From Arion vulgaris (taxonomy: Eukaryota > Mollusca > Gastropoda > Stylommatophora > Arionidae), in contig CM036753.1 of the NCBI GenBank assembly GCA_020796225.1, positions 1,364,001 to 1,428,000 of the forward strand: a DNA stretch of 64,000 nucleotides, given 5' to 3'. A program made the position numbers and the translations under genes. Below are positions 1 through 11,800 of the stretch, piece by piece. The notes beneath the pieces were generated by a model. It worked only from the letters and a program-made list of their open reading frames with translations. It had not been told where the DNA came from and made no database searches. The stretch's first letter is position 1; each line of letters begins with the position of its first letter.

Positions 1-119
1 GGGATCGGGTTGAGTCACAGGCAGGGACAGCCCAGGCAAATGTGAGCACAATGGGAATTGACGGAAATGGTGGGGTAAGCACCAGGGCAGAGCGTGCACG
101 CAGGCGAGCGATGCACGGG

Positions 120-352
120 TTTAAAGCCGAAGGATTGACTTCATTGCACCGATTTTTAACACCATATGGCTCGGTCCCTCTCCGCAGAAATGGTACGCCA
201 CCTGCCGAGAGTATTGCACAAAGCACGAACTCCGTAGCTCCGGCAACAATCCTAGGGTCTCTGGAAAAACTGCACTCGTGAACGATTCGAACCCACGACC
301 TTCGACTCGCAAGGCAAAGGGGCTTAACCACTCAGCCACAGAGACCCCCAAT
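120..352 (-). mobile_element. tRNA-derived SINE, family 1
   Basis: Minus-strand head GGGGGTCTCTGTGGCTGAGTG followed by GTTAAGC (A box), then GTGGGTTCGAATCGTTC (B box). The body ends in GCAATGAAGTCAATCCTTCG. An isolated 3' part of the same family lies at 784–895 (+). Confidence 0.85.
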
Positions 353-783
353 TCCGGTTTCGTTTGCTTGAGTAACGTTGTGAGCCATGAATATTACATG
401 GAATGCTTTTTGCTGTGTCAACCGTGCGTTTGATGTGGGTACGGTATTCAGAAATGGCGAACAGCGGTTATGACGAACCGACTCAATCTGCCGTATGCAT
501 TGATATTGCGTGTGCAGAAAGCCAGCTTTTGTCGTGATTGATGTTCCCTTCGACAAGGAATTGTGATGAACAGTTTTGTGATGACACCTTGGCGACGGCC
601 ATATGCATTTGTGCTGTGCAGGTTGCTTTTTGTGACGGTACGGCTGTTTCATTCTGGAATTAGTTCACACAATAGACAGTTGTTAGCATTTCGTGTGATT
701 TTCGTTGGCATAGGAACGGAGCAATTATGGCGTGACCCGTTGCAGTGAAGTTAGAACTGTACATATGAGCTATGAACAATCAT

Positions 784-895
784 GCTTTGTGCAATACTCT
801 CGGCAGGTGGCGTGCCACTTCTGCGGAGAGGGACAGAGCCATATGGGGTAAAACCCGGTGCAATGAAGTCAATCCTTCGGCTTTAAAACCCTTAA
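784..895 (+). mobile_element. SINE family 1, 3' fragment
   Basis: Carries TTTGTGCAATACTCTCGGCA, GGTGGCGTGCCACTTCTGCG and TGCAATGAAGTCAATCCTTC, as in the full copy at 120–352 but on the other strand. Confidence 0.75.
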
Positions 896-959
896 ACGAA
901 ACCGGAAAATACCTGACCAAACATGGTGGAAATGCGTTAGCAAAGTCGTGTCCATGGTA

Positions 960-1571
960 GTGTTGTTGCAGAGCGAAGTGGAGCGTACAGGACAACTACT
1001 TCTATCTTGTATGAGGGTGGAGGTTGAGGCCGTTACTGCTGCCCTCCATTGGCTCTCTTGGACTTTATTCACTGCAGCAGTTGTTGTATTTGACTCTCGG
1101 TCGATGCTTCACAAAGATCCAGATGGGCAGGTTTCGTTATGAGTGGATGTCGTCTATAGAAGTTTCTAACCTCTAGAGATTTACGTGGATCTACTGGTCA
1201 GGGCCTGAGGGTGTTTACGGAAATGAGAGAGCGGCCAGTCTTGCATAAACAGCATCGATTGTTGTGGAGTTGAAAATGGATAAGGTGGATGTTCTCTTCG
1301 CGACTGTCTGTTGGATGAGGACTATGAAATCGATGTTGAATCGATCCAGCTATTTAGGCAGTTTGGAGTTACCCGTTGTACAAGTAGAACTGGATACCTG
1401 ATGGGCAGAGTGAGGAGTGTGTTTAACCAGCGAGCCAACGGAACCATCAGTATGCATACTCTTCGATACCTGTTGGAGGAGACTGGGCATCTATGGGTCT
1501 GCCCGGAGTGCAATGACGTCAGTTTAGTAACAAATAACCAACAGACAGTGTACCTCAAAGAGCATTGTTAA
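960..1571 (+). mobile_element. RNase H-bearing LINE, 3' fragment
   Basis: Pieces of an RNase H domain: MRVEVEAVTAALHWLS, VVVFDSRSMLHK, then WSGPEGVYGNERAASLA (near 1195). Downstream is a C-terminal stretch ending HLWVCPECNDVSLVTNNQ. Several frameshifts. Same family as copies at 12540, 27860, 47840 and 52050. Confidence 0.8.
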
Positions 1572-1589
1572 ACATGTTGCTCCCATACA

Positions 1590-2110
1590 ATGAATTGTCT
1601 ATTCCCAGGTGGAAGATGTAGTTGGCTGTTCACTTTTGCCGTTAAGCGTAGGGATGGGAGCTTAAATTTGCGTTCTAGGGCTAGATGAGTCGCCCTTGTG
1701 TTGTATTCGTGTTTATGTAGTGTGGTCTTGATATTGTCTGTCCATCTTTTCTTGGTCTTCCCTTAGCTTACAATGGATACAAAGCAAAAGACTGGTCACG
1801 CGAAAGGTGTACCTGAGGGATAACAGAGGCGACGAAAGACACTATTTATGAAGCGCACGTTCTAGAAATTTTCTCTTATCCTGATGCTGTGAGGCAAAAC
1901 AAGGTTGGAGAAAAAGACAAAAAGAAAAACTCCTAATCTCTGTTTTACATCTTCCATCTGATGTTCAATCAAGTGCCATGCCTGCCGGCGTAGGCGATCA
2001 TGTCTCTCCACAACTCTCTTTGCTTGGTGCATGTAATCAGTTCTGACGTCGATATTTTGTCGAACCATGATGTCAGGCCATCCAACATCTTCTCCTCTGT
2101 CTTCCACGAT
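1590..2110. mobile_element. Mixed LINE 3' remnants
   Basis: 1770–1920 on + matches the 3' end of the LINE at 63360–63510 (CAATGGATACAAAGCAAAA, CACTAT-TATGAAGCGCA). 1930–2110 on - encodes DYMHQAKRVVERHDRLRRQA, also seen on + at 41430–41490. Too eroded to classify further. Confidence 0.55.
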
Positions 2111-2169
2111 CTCTCCTTCCCTGAATTTTACCTGTAGTCACCAAATGTTCTAAACCTTCTCTTCACATT

Positions 2170-2680
2170 ATATGCCCGAAGAACCTTGATTGTCGGATTC
2201 TTATTCTTTGATAAGGTTTCTTTGTGTGCAGGCCTGATTTAAAACCTCCACGTTTGTTTTCTTTGCTGTCCATGGAATTCTCAACATTCTTCTGTAAAAC
2301 CACATCTCTGTGGCTTCCAATGATCGTATTGATTGTTTGTTCAGTGTCCATGATTCGCTGCCATACATAAGAATTGGTTCAATATAGCATTGGAGTACTC
2401 GTTTTCGCAATGTCATTGGTAGTGAGTTCACGCATAAGTGTGTTCTTCATTTTCATAAAAGCTGCTTTCGTTTGAGCTATTCTACTCCTAATCTCTGTTG
2501 TACATCTTCCATCTGGTGTTAAGAATGTTCCTAGATACTTGAATCGATGGACTTGTTTCAGTGTTGTGTTATTTATTTTGATATTGCATGTTGGTGTTTC
2601 TTGTTTCTTGGAGACAACCATAACCTCTGTTTTCTTTATATTCATGCTTAATCCTTTCTTTTCACTTTCTCTCATCTGAT
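2170..2680 (-). mobile_element. LINE reverse transcriptase, C-terminal fragment
   Basis: Minus-strand pieces: LSMNIKKTEVMVVSKKQE, VHRFKYLGTFLTPDGRC, EPILMYGSESWTLNKQ, TEMWFYRRMLRIPWTAKKTN and FFGHIM. Typical of RTE/I-like endonuclease–RT elements; frameshifts throughout. Confidence 0.85.
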
Positions 2681-3469
2681 GTTAGGAGTAGTTATAAAGT
2701 AACGAATACTTTTATGTGCTTATGTGCGTTCCGATCAGGCAACAACAAGTATTTGAGTTACGAATAGTTACTATTCGCACATCACGTCTGGTGTAAGTAA
2801 AGTTTCATCTGCTACGGTCTATGTTTTCGTAATCATTTTTGTTTGTTTAGTGTACATCAATATCTACAAGTATCCTTTTGAAGCAATACATTCGTATAAA
2901 TTTTATTTTACAAGCATATTATAATTACTGTAATTATAAGTTTAAAACGTCATTTAAATGTTTTTTAAATTTATAAAGTCTGGTACTTTTCCTTTTGTCA
3001 CGTCGTTTGACGTACAAGTTGAGTTGCAAAAGGGGCTAAAAAGTAAACAATTTGTCTCGCAGATGACGAATATTCAGTACAATACAAGTCTGCTTCAAAG
3101 CTGTTATTAATAGTTAACAGAATAATGTTTAGAATTTCCGTATGATTCTTCCACATAATGTCAGTTTGGTATTCATGTTGCAGCTTTGTCACGCCGAAAA
3201 CCATCAAATTGATGGTTTGTTTATCTACGTTCACTGTCAGTGTCAGTGACACACACTCAGCCTCACTGATCTCCAATGGACCTTGCTTTGTAATTTACTT
3301 CGCGTATTACTATAACTGTATAGTAACAAACTAAACTACAGTGTAGTCTACACACTTTGTTGGTGTGCTGACTTTTGTTTCCATGGGTCGCTTGTTATTC
3401 TTATTCTGTAGGTACTCCCTTATTACTTTGTACTGTGAGTTAGTCTACACAAAAAACAAAAATTATATC

Positions 3470-4090
3470 AACTGACAAAGCAAAAGGCTCACCTAACATC
3501 CAAGTAAACAATGAAGAACTCCAATGTGTAGAGAGCTACGAATATTTGGGCTCAATAATTAACAATAACGGTGACTGCTCCAAAGAGATCTCAAGAAGAT
3601 TGACAATAGCAATCAAGAAGTTAAACACAATGAAGAACATGTGGCAAAGCATCAGCAAAATACTAAAATTAAAAATATTGAGAGCATGCATTTTCCCAGT
3701 GGCTACTTATGGTTGTGAATCATGGACTATTACAAAAAAAACAAGAACGAAAATCCAGTCCTTCAAAACGAAATGCTACAGAAAGATCCTACGAATACCA
3801 TGGACAGAAAAAGAAAGAACACTGATGTCCTGAAAGAACTAAATGTTAAAGAGAATTGGCTGATAAACAACATACTATACAGAAAATTACATACTTTGGT
3901 CACATCAAGCGTCACGATGGTCTGGAAAGAACAATACTAGAGGGCAGGGTCCCAGGACGCGAGGCAGACCAAGAAGAAGATGGCTACAAGATATTAAAGA
4001 AACCATGAACATGACCATCGATGAAGTGGGTCAACTGGCAAGAGACAGTGAATTTCAGATGTGCTGCAAAGAGAGCAACGTCCTATAAAT
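3470..4090 (+). mobile_element. LINE reverse transcriptase, C-terminal fragment
   Basis: Reads ESYEYLGSIINNNGDCSKEI, ACIFPVATYGCESWTITKKT, RKILRIPWTEKERT, then GRVPGRRGRPRRRWLQDI and a stop near 4086. It is in opposite orientation to its neighbours at 2170 and 4211. Confidence 0.85.
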
Positions 4091-4210
4091 GATACGCACC
4101 TTGATGATCATGAGTTAGTCATTTATTACAAGATGATCATGAGAAGAATAACATGTTACTTATGTTAATGCTGGTTCTAATAATACAATAACTGTAGTAC
4201 TGTAGGTAAT

Positions 4211-5635
4211 TCAGTAGTACTTGTAATCAACACACTGATAGCGCAATTCAAGCGATGATGACAACAGCATCAGACGTGGCTGCTGCACCTCTTCGGTGTT
4301 TGCAGAGGTGACTATTAAGTCCAATCCTCGAACACAATTCCCTACCACAGGTGGGGGATACATAATCAAGGTTAGACGTGTGGGTGTTTTGTCTTTGCGC
4401 AGTTCATTTTCTCTGTGCCTCAACGGCACAGAGATTCTCAGCTATGCGAGTTCCTCTTGTGTTGTTACAGTACCACATTTGACGATCTTGCGCAAGGGAC
4501 TCCCAGCACATGGTGTCTATATCTAAGCATTTTAGAGATATTGTAAGAGTCTTTAAAGCGTTTTTATATCCACCAACTGAATGTCTGCTACCTTCAATCC
4601 ATCAACTGTTTTGGGATGCGTTTATCAGGCATCGGAGCAATGTGACCGGCATATCTCACTTGGACCTTCAGCAACAAGGTGTTGACGCTTGGGATCTTTG
4701 CTCTTAAGAGGACTTCGGTATCTTTAATTTTGTTCTGCCAGTTTATTTTTAGTATTCTGCACAGACAACTTGTGTGGAAGTTGTTTTTTTTAATGTGTCT
4801 GCTGTACACTGTCCATGTCTCTCTGGCGTACAGCAGTGTGGTTAGAACTATGACTATGTAAACTTTCAGCTTTGTTGCCCTTCCGCTCACAGTAACATGC
4901 AGCTTTCAGAATGCAGCACTGGCTTGAATATCCTGTTGTTGACTTCAGAGTCTATGCTTGCAGATCTGGATAGGATGCTACCAAGATAGGCCAAGTTGTC
5001 TGCTGCCAGGAGACACTGGTTTTTAATATTGATGAATGGATCATAGTACTGCTTTGTAGGAGCGGACTGAAACATGACCTCAGTTGGTGTTAATGGTAAG
5101 ACCAAATATATCACAGGCCATTGAGAACTTGTCCATGTAAGTCTAGCCCAGCTCGCAACAGAGATGAGGAACTACAGGATATACATTCTGGGAATCTCCA
5201 AAACAAGATGGAAAAGGATGAAGAAGAAGAATGGAAAACCTGTCCATGTAGGTCTGCACATCTTCCTCAGAGTTGGTAGCGGAGCGTAGTCATCAGCAAA
5301 CAACAGGTTTGATTTTTTTTACCTTGGTGGAGGATTTTAACCTCTTCAGATTGAATAGATTACTGTCTGTCTTGTATCTAATCTTTACCCCATGTTCACT
5401 GCATTCCCAAAAAGACATCCATGAGCATGGCAGCAAACATCTTGCTGAAGAGTGTTGGTGCTAGTACACAGCTCTGTTTGATGCTGTTGGTGGCATGGAA
5501 GGCTCCACAGCTTCCTTCACACAAAGTACATTGGTTATTGGTTACTGAAAAACAAAAGGTTGTCATGAAAGCTGTCATGTCGGTACAGTCAGTCGCTGGA
5601 CACTGTTGGAGATATTGCGAAGGACATTGAAGCAC
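4211..5635 (-). mobile_element. LINE family A, 3' half
   Basis: Degraded non-LTR reverse transcriptase read from high to low coordinate: LAPTLFSKMFAAMLMDVF, then YYDPFINIKNQCLLAADNLAYLGS, TLLYARETWTVYSRH, and KIPSVNTLLLKVQVRYAGHI. It ends with remnants of a C-terminal finger region. Same family as 23823–25201, 25698–26482 and 46834–47720. Confidence 0.85.
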
Positions 5636-5713
5636 CTATGGACATGTCCGGAGTGCAATGAAGATATAACGGGTCACACAATTAATATCTTGATTATTTT
5701 CAATATTTTGTAG

Positions 5714-5810
5714 GTTTCCCGATGTGACTCAAATGAATTGTAATGGAATGGGTATCAACATTGGCAGTTCTGGCAACGATAACATCATTTATTTGTCAAC
5801 TTGTGGGCAT
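5714..5810 (+). CDS. SLC50A1: SWEET exon 1: 5'UTR end and residues 1–22
   Basis: A TTTTGTAG acceptor before 5714 implies an untranslated exon further upstream, which I did not find. Coding starts at 5743 and encodes the first helix (MEWVSTLAVLATITSFICQL). The donor is GTACGT after 5810. It ends two bases into codon 23. Confidence 0.85.
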
Positions 5811-8800
5811 GTACGTATATTTTAGTCATTGTTTTCTTCAGCAATCGTTGATGTCATTAAATATTATTGACAGTTAATCTATGATCTAATACAAACAATA
5901 TCTGGGATGAAGAAATTCAAATATGGCCCATATGTTGCTGGTGCCTGCAAAGGTAGAAAAGAATAGTAACACTGCGACCTACAAGGCATGTCGTAAGAGG
6001 CTTCTGAGGTAGGGGCCTAAGGAAGCTACCCTAGTAAATAAAAAGTGTCATAGAAATCAGATGTGGTGACCTACTTGTCGGCGCATAATTGGCACAATGT
6101 GCAATCATTCTTAGGCTCAGATCACATACAAATCACAAAGAGTGGTTGATATGGAACTTTCGAAGAAATAGAATTTGAATATAATTTGAAAAGAATAATA
6201 ATATTCAAATAAAATGGTGTTGGAAAATCAGAAATAAACAACATTCTCTTCCATACGCATATGCAGTTTTCAAAATTTTAATTTGATCTCTAAATTCTCC
6301 ATCCTAGATATTGTTTGTATTATCATTAACAAACTTTAATTGTGAATTCCAGTTTCTTTATCTAAGATATTGTTTGCATCTTGTTGTTTTGAAAAAATGT
6401 TGTACAGTTTTTGCTTGAAATTAAGTTTAATCTACAGTTTCAGGGAAATGAATGTAATGGTATAACAGAAAATGGAAGACTGCAATTAAACTATGTATTG
6501 AGGGCAAAATATGTAAACAAGGTAACTAAGTAAGGTAGTTTTACAAAGTACAATAAAGATACATAGAAGTTAATTTCTTTATCAAGCAAAGGATGCAAGA
6601 ACAAACAGGATACAAGATGATGGCCCTCTACAATAGTCATAATGAACTGATTTATTTTTAACTACTCAAAAGTGGAAATTTGTGACCAGAAAATAAATGT
6701 GAAAGACTAGAAAAAAAAGATTTAACAAAATGAAATAATAATAAATGAATAATACAATTTCTACATTTAATATATATTTATGCACACACACATATTACAT
6801 ATATATAATGGAGCTTGAGAAGAGACTAGCAAAAATCATTAGAATGTAGTGCATCAAGTCCAAGAGGTCACAGCTCTTTGGTCAACAATTCTGTTAGGTC
6901 AGCATATGTATTATGTTAACATCTTCATATAACAGTTATATAACCAGATAGAGAAGGAATGAGAACTTGAATGTTATCAAAATAGATTGATTGATTGATA
7001 GGACCATCATCATTGCACTTCGGTGAGTAACTATGTGTGCTCCGATCTCTTTCTTACACATGATCTCAGCTGAAGTGCACAAACTCCGTAGCACCAAGAG
7101 AGGGTCCCAGATGTAATTTTGAATATGGTGAAAATAAATATGGTAAGATATTTTTGTACGAATTTTATTTTTAATATCTTCGAATGAATTTTGCCAGGGC
7201 AGCAGCTTTCCAGCCTGCTCTTCTCAATTTTGAACTGCCAAGGGTTCTTTTACATGCTCAAATTGAACATGGGACTTACGTTTTATCACCCGTCTCCAAT
7301 AGGACTAGAAACTCGATCTCACCTACACTTATATCAGGGATCTCTGGAAAAATATCCAGATGGCTCCAAGAGGGAACGAACCTGGTACCTTTGGCACAAA
7401 AAACCAAGCACCTAGCCTCTATGCCACAGAGACCCTATTTCTATCAAAATAGAAATAGATATTAATAGAATTCTGAATTCAATTTGTGCACTTTTCTTAT
7501 TGCAATTAAATGAAGAGAAAATTCTTCCTTCTACAGACACATATGCTTTAAAATTATCCACAATGGTAACACCAGTGATGTATCCCCTGTTCCTTTTATT
7601 GCGTTCTTTGTGAGGTAAGTGTTTGCTATGTTTAGTTTAGTTATCGGATCATCATCACAGTACGTTAAACCAATTAGTTCATAAGTGTTCCGATCTCCTC
7701 CTCAGTATGTCTCTCAGTTTAGTTTAGTTTAGTCATTGGATCATCACCACTGTGTGTCAAACCAATTAGTTCATAAGTGTTCCGATCTCCTCCTCAGTAT
7801 GTCTCTCAGTTTAGTTTAGTTTAGTCATTCGGAAACATCACAGTACGTCAAACCAATTAGTTCATAAGTGTTCCGATCTCCTCCTCAGTATGTCTCTCAG
7901 TTTAGTTTAGTTTAGCATTGGATCATCACCACTGTGTGTCAAACCAATTAGTTCATAAGTGTTCCGATCTCCTCCTCAGTATGTCGTTTAGTTTAGTCAT
8001 TGACCATCACACTGTGTGTAACCATAGTCCATAAGTGCTCAATCCTCTCAGTATGTTCCAGTTTATTTAGTCACTGAATCATCATACCACTGCGCGTCAA
8101 ACCAATTTGTCCATAAGTGCTCCAATCTCCTCCTCAGTATGTCTCTCAGCGTGTGGCGACTAACGACCCCAGTTCTTTGTTGGTTTACCATTCTTCTCTG
8201 GCTACCAACATAGTGTTTTTGTCTAGCTACACCACATTTGACCTGGAATTCATTCAGTCTGGTTAGTGTTGTAGATTCACCACTATTACTGGAATCATGT
8301 GCACATCATCTCTCCCTTGATATGTGGGGTAATTTACATACCTATCATCCAGTAGCTTGTCCTTAACAAAACTTTGCTACTTTAACAGGCTATCAGAGTT
8401 TCTCTTTCTAATAGGCCAGATGTCCTCCTTTGCTCCCATCATGCTCAAAATCATCTATTACATCCTGAATCCATCTTCTCCATGGTCTTTCTCTTTCCTT
8501 TTGTTGGGATGGCTCCTCCATACTTGTCTTCTCCAGTTTTTGTTATGTGTCCAGAATACTTTGATTTTTAAATTCTTATTTGTAGTATCAGTCAGTTTTC
8601 TTTAATTTTGAGATTTTTTGGATAGGTCTATTTGTTCTCTGTCCATGGTATACGGAGGACTTTTCTGTAACATATATATATATATTTAAAAGCACATATA
8701 TGTTTTTCTATTGCCTTGTTAAAATCCATGCTTCACACCCATACTTTGCTGTTTATTGGAAATATGCATGCTTTTAGTGTTCTGATCTTTGTTTTCCTAT

Positions 8801-11800
8801 CAGTTCCTTTTCATACCATTTTTACTTGTTCAGTTTTTGTCAGACCATGTTTGTTCTTGTTTTGATTTCCTTCATCCCATTTCCATCTCTTATTAGCAGC
8901 AATCTGAGATATTTAAAACTGTTCACTTTTCTATTTATTCCCCTTGATAAATATATTCTTTGTCATGTTAGTTTTATCAATTGTCATTATTTGTGTTTTT
9001 TGTCACTTGAGATATATTGTTTTTCACTTCACTTTTCACATGCATTGTCATTATTAATCTCTCATTTCGTTTTTACAATGTTGATGGTAACACTGTATTG
9101 TCAGCATATCTTAGTTCAGGTATTTCTTTTCCTCCAATTATAAAAAAGATTGTATTTACTTATTATCAACATTTATAACAGGGGCTCTTCATGTAGCACT
9201 TTTCTGTAACCAGTTCTCCACATACTCCATCGCTATGTTAAAGACTTTCCTTATACCTTGTTGCTGTTGCCATCTTGATCATCCACTACCTCGTTATCCA
9301 GAAACCGTATCCTCCATTATTGCTCTCTCTAAACTTCCAGGAGATGATGTTGTTTGTAGCTTAATGTTCCTTGATGTTCAGTTGCAGTAGAATGTCTATA
9401 TTTTCTTCTACTGTGTTCAAGACATTCTAAGAATTGTTTTAATGTTCAGTTGCAGTAGAATGTCTATATTTTCTTCTACTGTGTTCAAGACATTCTAAGA
9501 ATTGTTTTAATGTTCAGTTGCAGTAGAATGTCTATATTTTCCTCTACTGTGTTCAAGACATTCTAAGAATTGTTTTGATGTTCAGTTCCAGTAGAATGTC
9601 TATATTTTCCTCTACTGTCTTCAAGACATTCTAAGAATTGTTTTAATGTTCAGTTGCAGTAGAATGTCTATATTTTCCTTCTACTGTTTCAAGACATTCT
9701 AAGAATTGTTTTAATGTTCAGTTCCAGTAGAATGTCTATATTTTCCTCTACTGTCTTCAAGACATTCTAAGAATTGTTTTGATGTTCAGTTGCAGTAGAA
9801 TGTCTATATTTTCCTCTACTGTGTTCAAGACATTCTAAGAATTGTTTTAATGTTCAGTTGCAGTAGAATGTCTATATTTTCCTCTACTGTCTTCAAGACA
9901 TTCTAAGAATTGTTTTAATGTTCAGTTCCAGTAGAATGTCTATATTTTCCTCTACTGTCTTCAAGACATTCTAATTGTTTTAATGTTCAGTTCCAGTAGA
10001 ATGTCTATATTTTCCTCTACTGTCTTCAAGACATTCTAAGAATTGTTTTGATGTTCAGTTCCAGTAGAATGTCTATATTTTCCTCTACTGTGTTCAAGAC
10101 ATTCTAAGAATTGCTTTTGATGTTCAGTTCAGTAGAATGTCTATATTTTCCTCTACTGTGTTCAAGACATTCTAAGAATTGCTTTGATGTTCAGTTCCAG
10201 TAGAATGTCTATATTTTCTTCTACTGTGTTCAAGACATTCTAAGAATTGTTTTGATGTTCAGTTGCAGTAGAATGTCTATATTTTCCTCTACTGTGTTCA
10301 AGACATTCTAAGAATTGCTTTGATGTTCAGTTGCAGTAGAATGTCTATATTTTCCTCTACTGTGTTCAAGACATTCTAAGAATTGCTTTGATGTTCAGTT
10401 CCAGTAGAATGTCTATATTTTCCTCTACTGTGCTCAAGACATTCTAAGAATTGTTTTAATGTTCAGTTGCAGTAGAATGTCTATATTTTCTCTACTATGT
10501 CAAGACATTCTAAGAATTGTTTTAATGTTCAGTTGCAGTAGAATGTCTATATTTTCCTCTACTGTGTTCAAGACATTCTAAGAATTGTTTTGATGTTCAG
10601 TTGCAGTAGAATGTCTATATTTTCCTCTACTGTGTTCAAGACATTCTAAGAATTGTTTTGATGTTCAGTCCCAGTAGAATGTCTATATTTTCCTCTACTG
10701 TGTTCAAGACATTCTAAGAATTGTTTTAATGTTCAGTTGCAGTAGAATGTCTATATTTTCTTCTACTGTGTTCAAGACATTCTAAGAATTGCTTTGATGT
10801 TCAGTTGCAGTAGAATGTCTATATTTTCCTCTACTGTGTTCAAGACATTCTAAGAATTGCTTTGATGTTCAGTTGCAGTAGAATGTCTATATTTTCCTCT
10901 ACTGTGTTCAAGACATTCTAAGAATTGTTTTAATGTTCAGTTGCAGTAGAATGTCTATATTTTCTTCTACTGTGTTCAAGACATTCTAAGAATTGTTTTA
11001 ATGTTCAGTTCCAGTAGAATGTCTATATTTTCTTCTACTGTGTTCAAGACATTCTAAGAATTGTTTTGTAGCACTTTGTTTTAATCAAGTTTGACATTAA
11101 CCCTTTAGCTGCTAAGGACGTATATATACGTTTTCCTTATTCACTTCTAAAGACGCATTAACACGTCTGTTATTATCTCTCCTATGTGGGCTAAAGACAT
11201 GTTAACACGTTATACATTGCTACTGTCACTACCATAGGCGTACATTCACGTTTGTGACCTAGAAACAAAGAGTAGCTATTTTTAGCTCAGCCTTCAGAAA
11301 GTATGTAGCAGCGAAAGGGTTAAAGGAGAAAAATTGCAAACAGTATGATCCAACAAGTTCTAGTAACACTTGAAGAGCAGACTAAGTTATGGATCATGAA
11401 AACAACTGATGAGAAAATAACAAGTACAGTATTATACTTTGAAGAAAGAAAGTACCAGGTATCATTATTATCAGTTGCAGTCTCCATATCAAACATTGGC
11501 TGAAGTAGAACTAACTTTTGCTTTGATGTTGCACTTTGTCAAGACTGTAATATGTTCATCTCTTGATGTTTCCCTCCCACTTGTGTCTTGGTGTTCCCCT
11601 TTAGTTTTCCTTCATCCTAGATGTCTTCTCATTCATGGCTAATCACCTTCGTCTTCTTGAGGTTTGAAATAGAAGTTCCCACTCTCCTTCTAATCACTAT
11701 TGTATGATTGTTTTGTTATCTTCAGTCACAACTGTATGGTTCATTTCATATGCAAACATCACATAGCTTATTACTGAGATTGTATGCTACCTCCACAGCG

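Noticed and set aside
263..352. Functional tRNA gene on the minus strand
   Set aside because: A and B boxes are good, but the sequence continues into a SINE body repeated elsewhere, and no proper acceptor stem closes.
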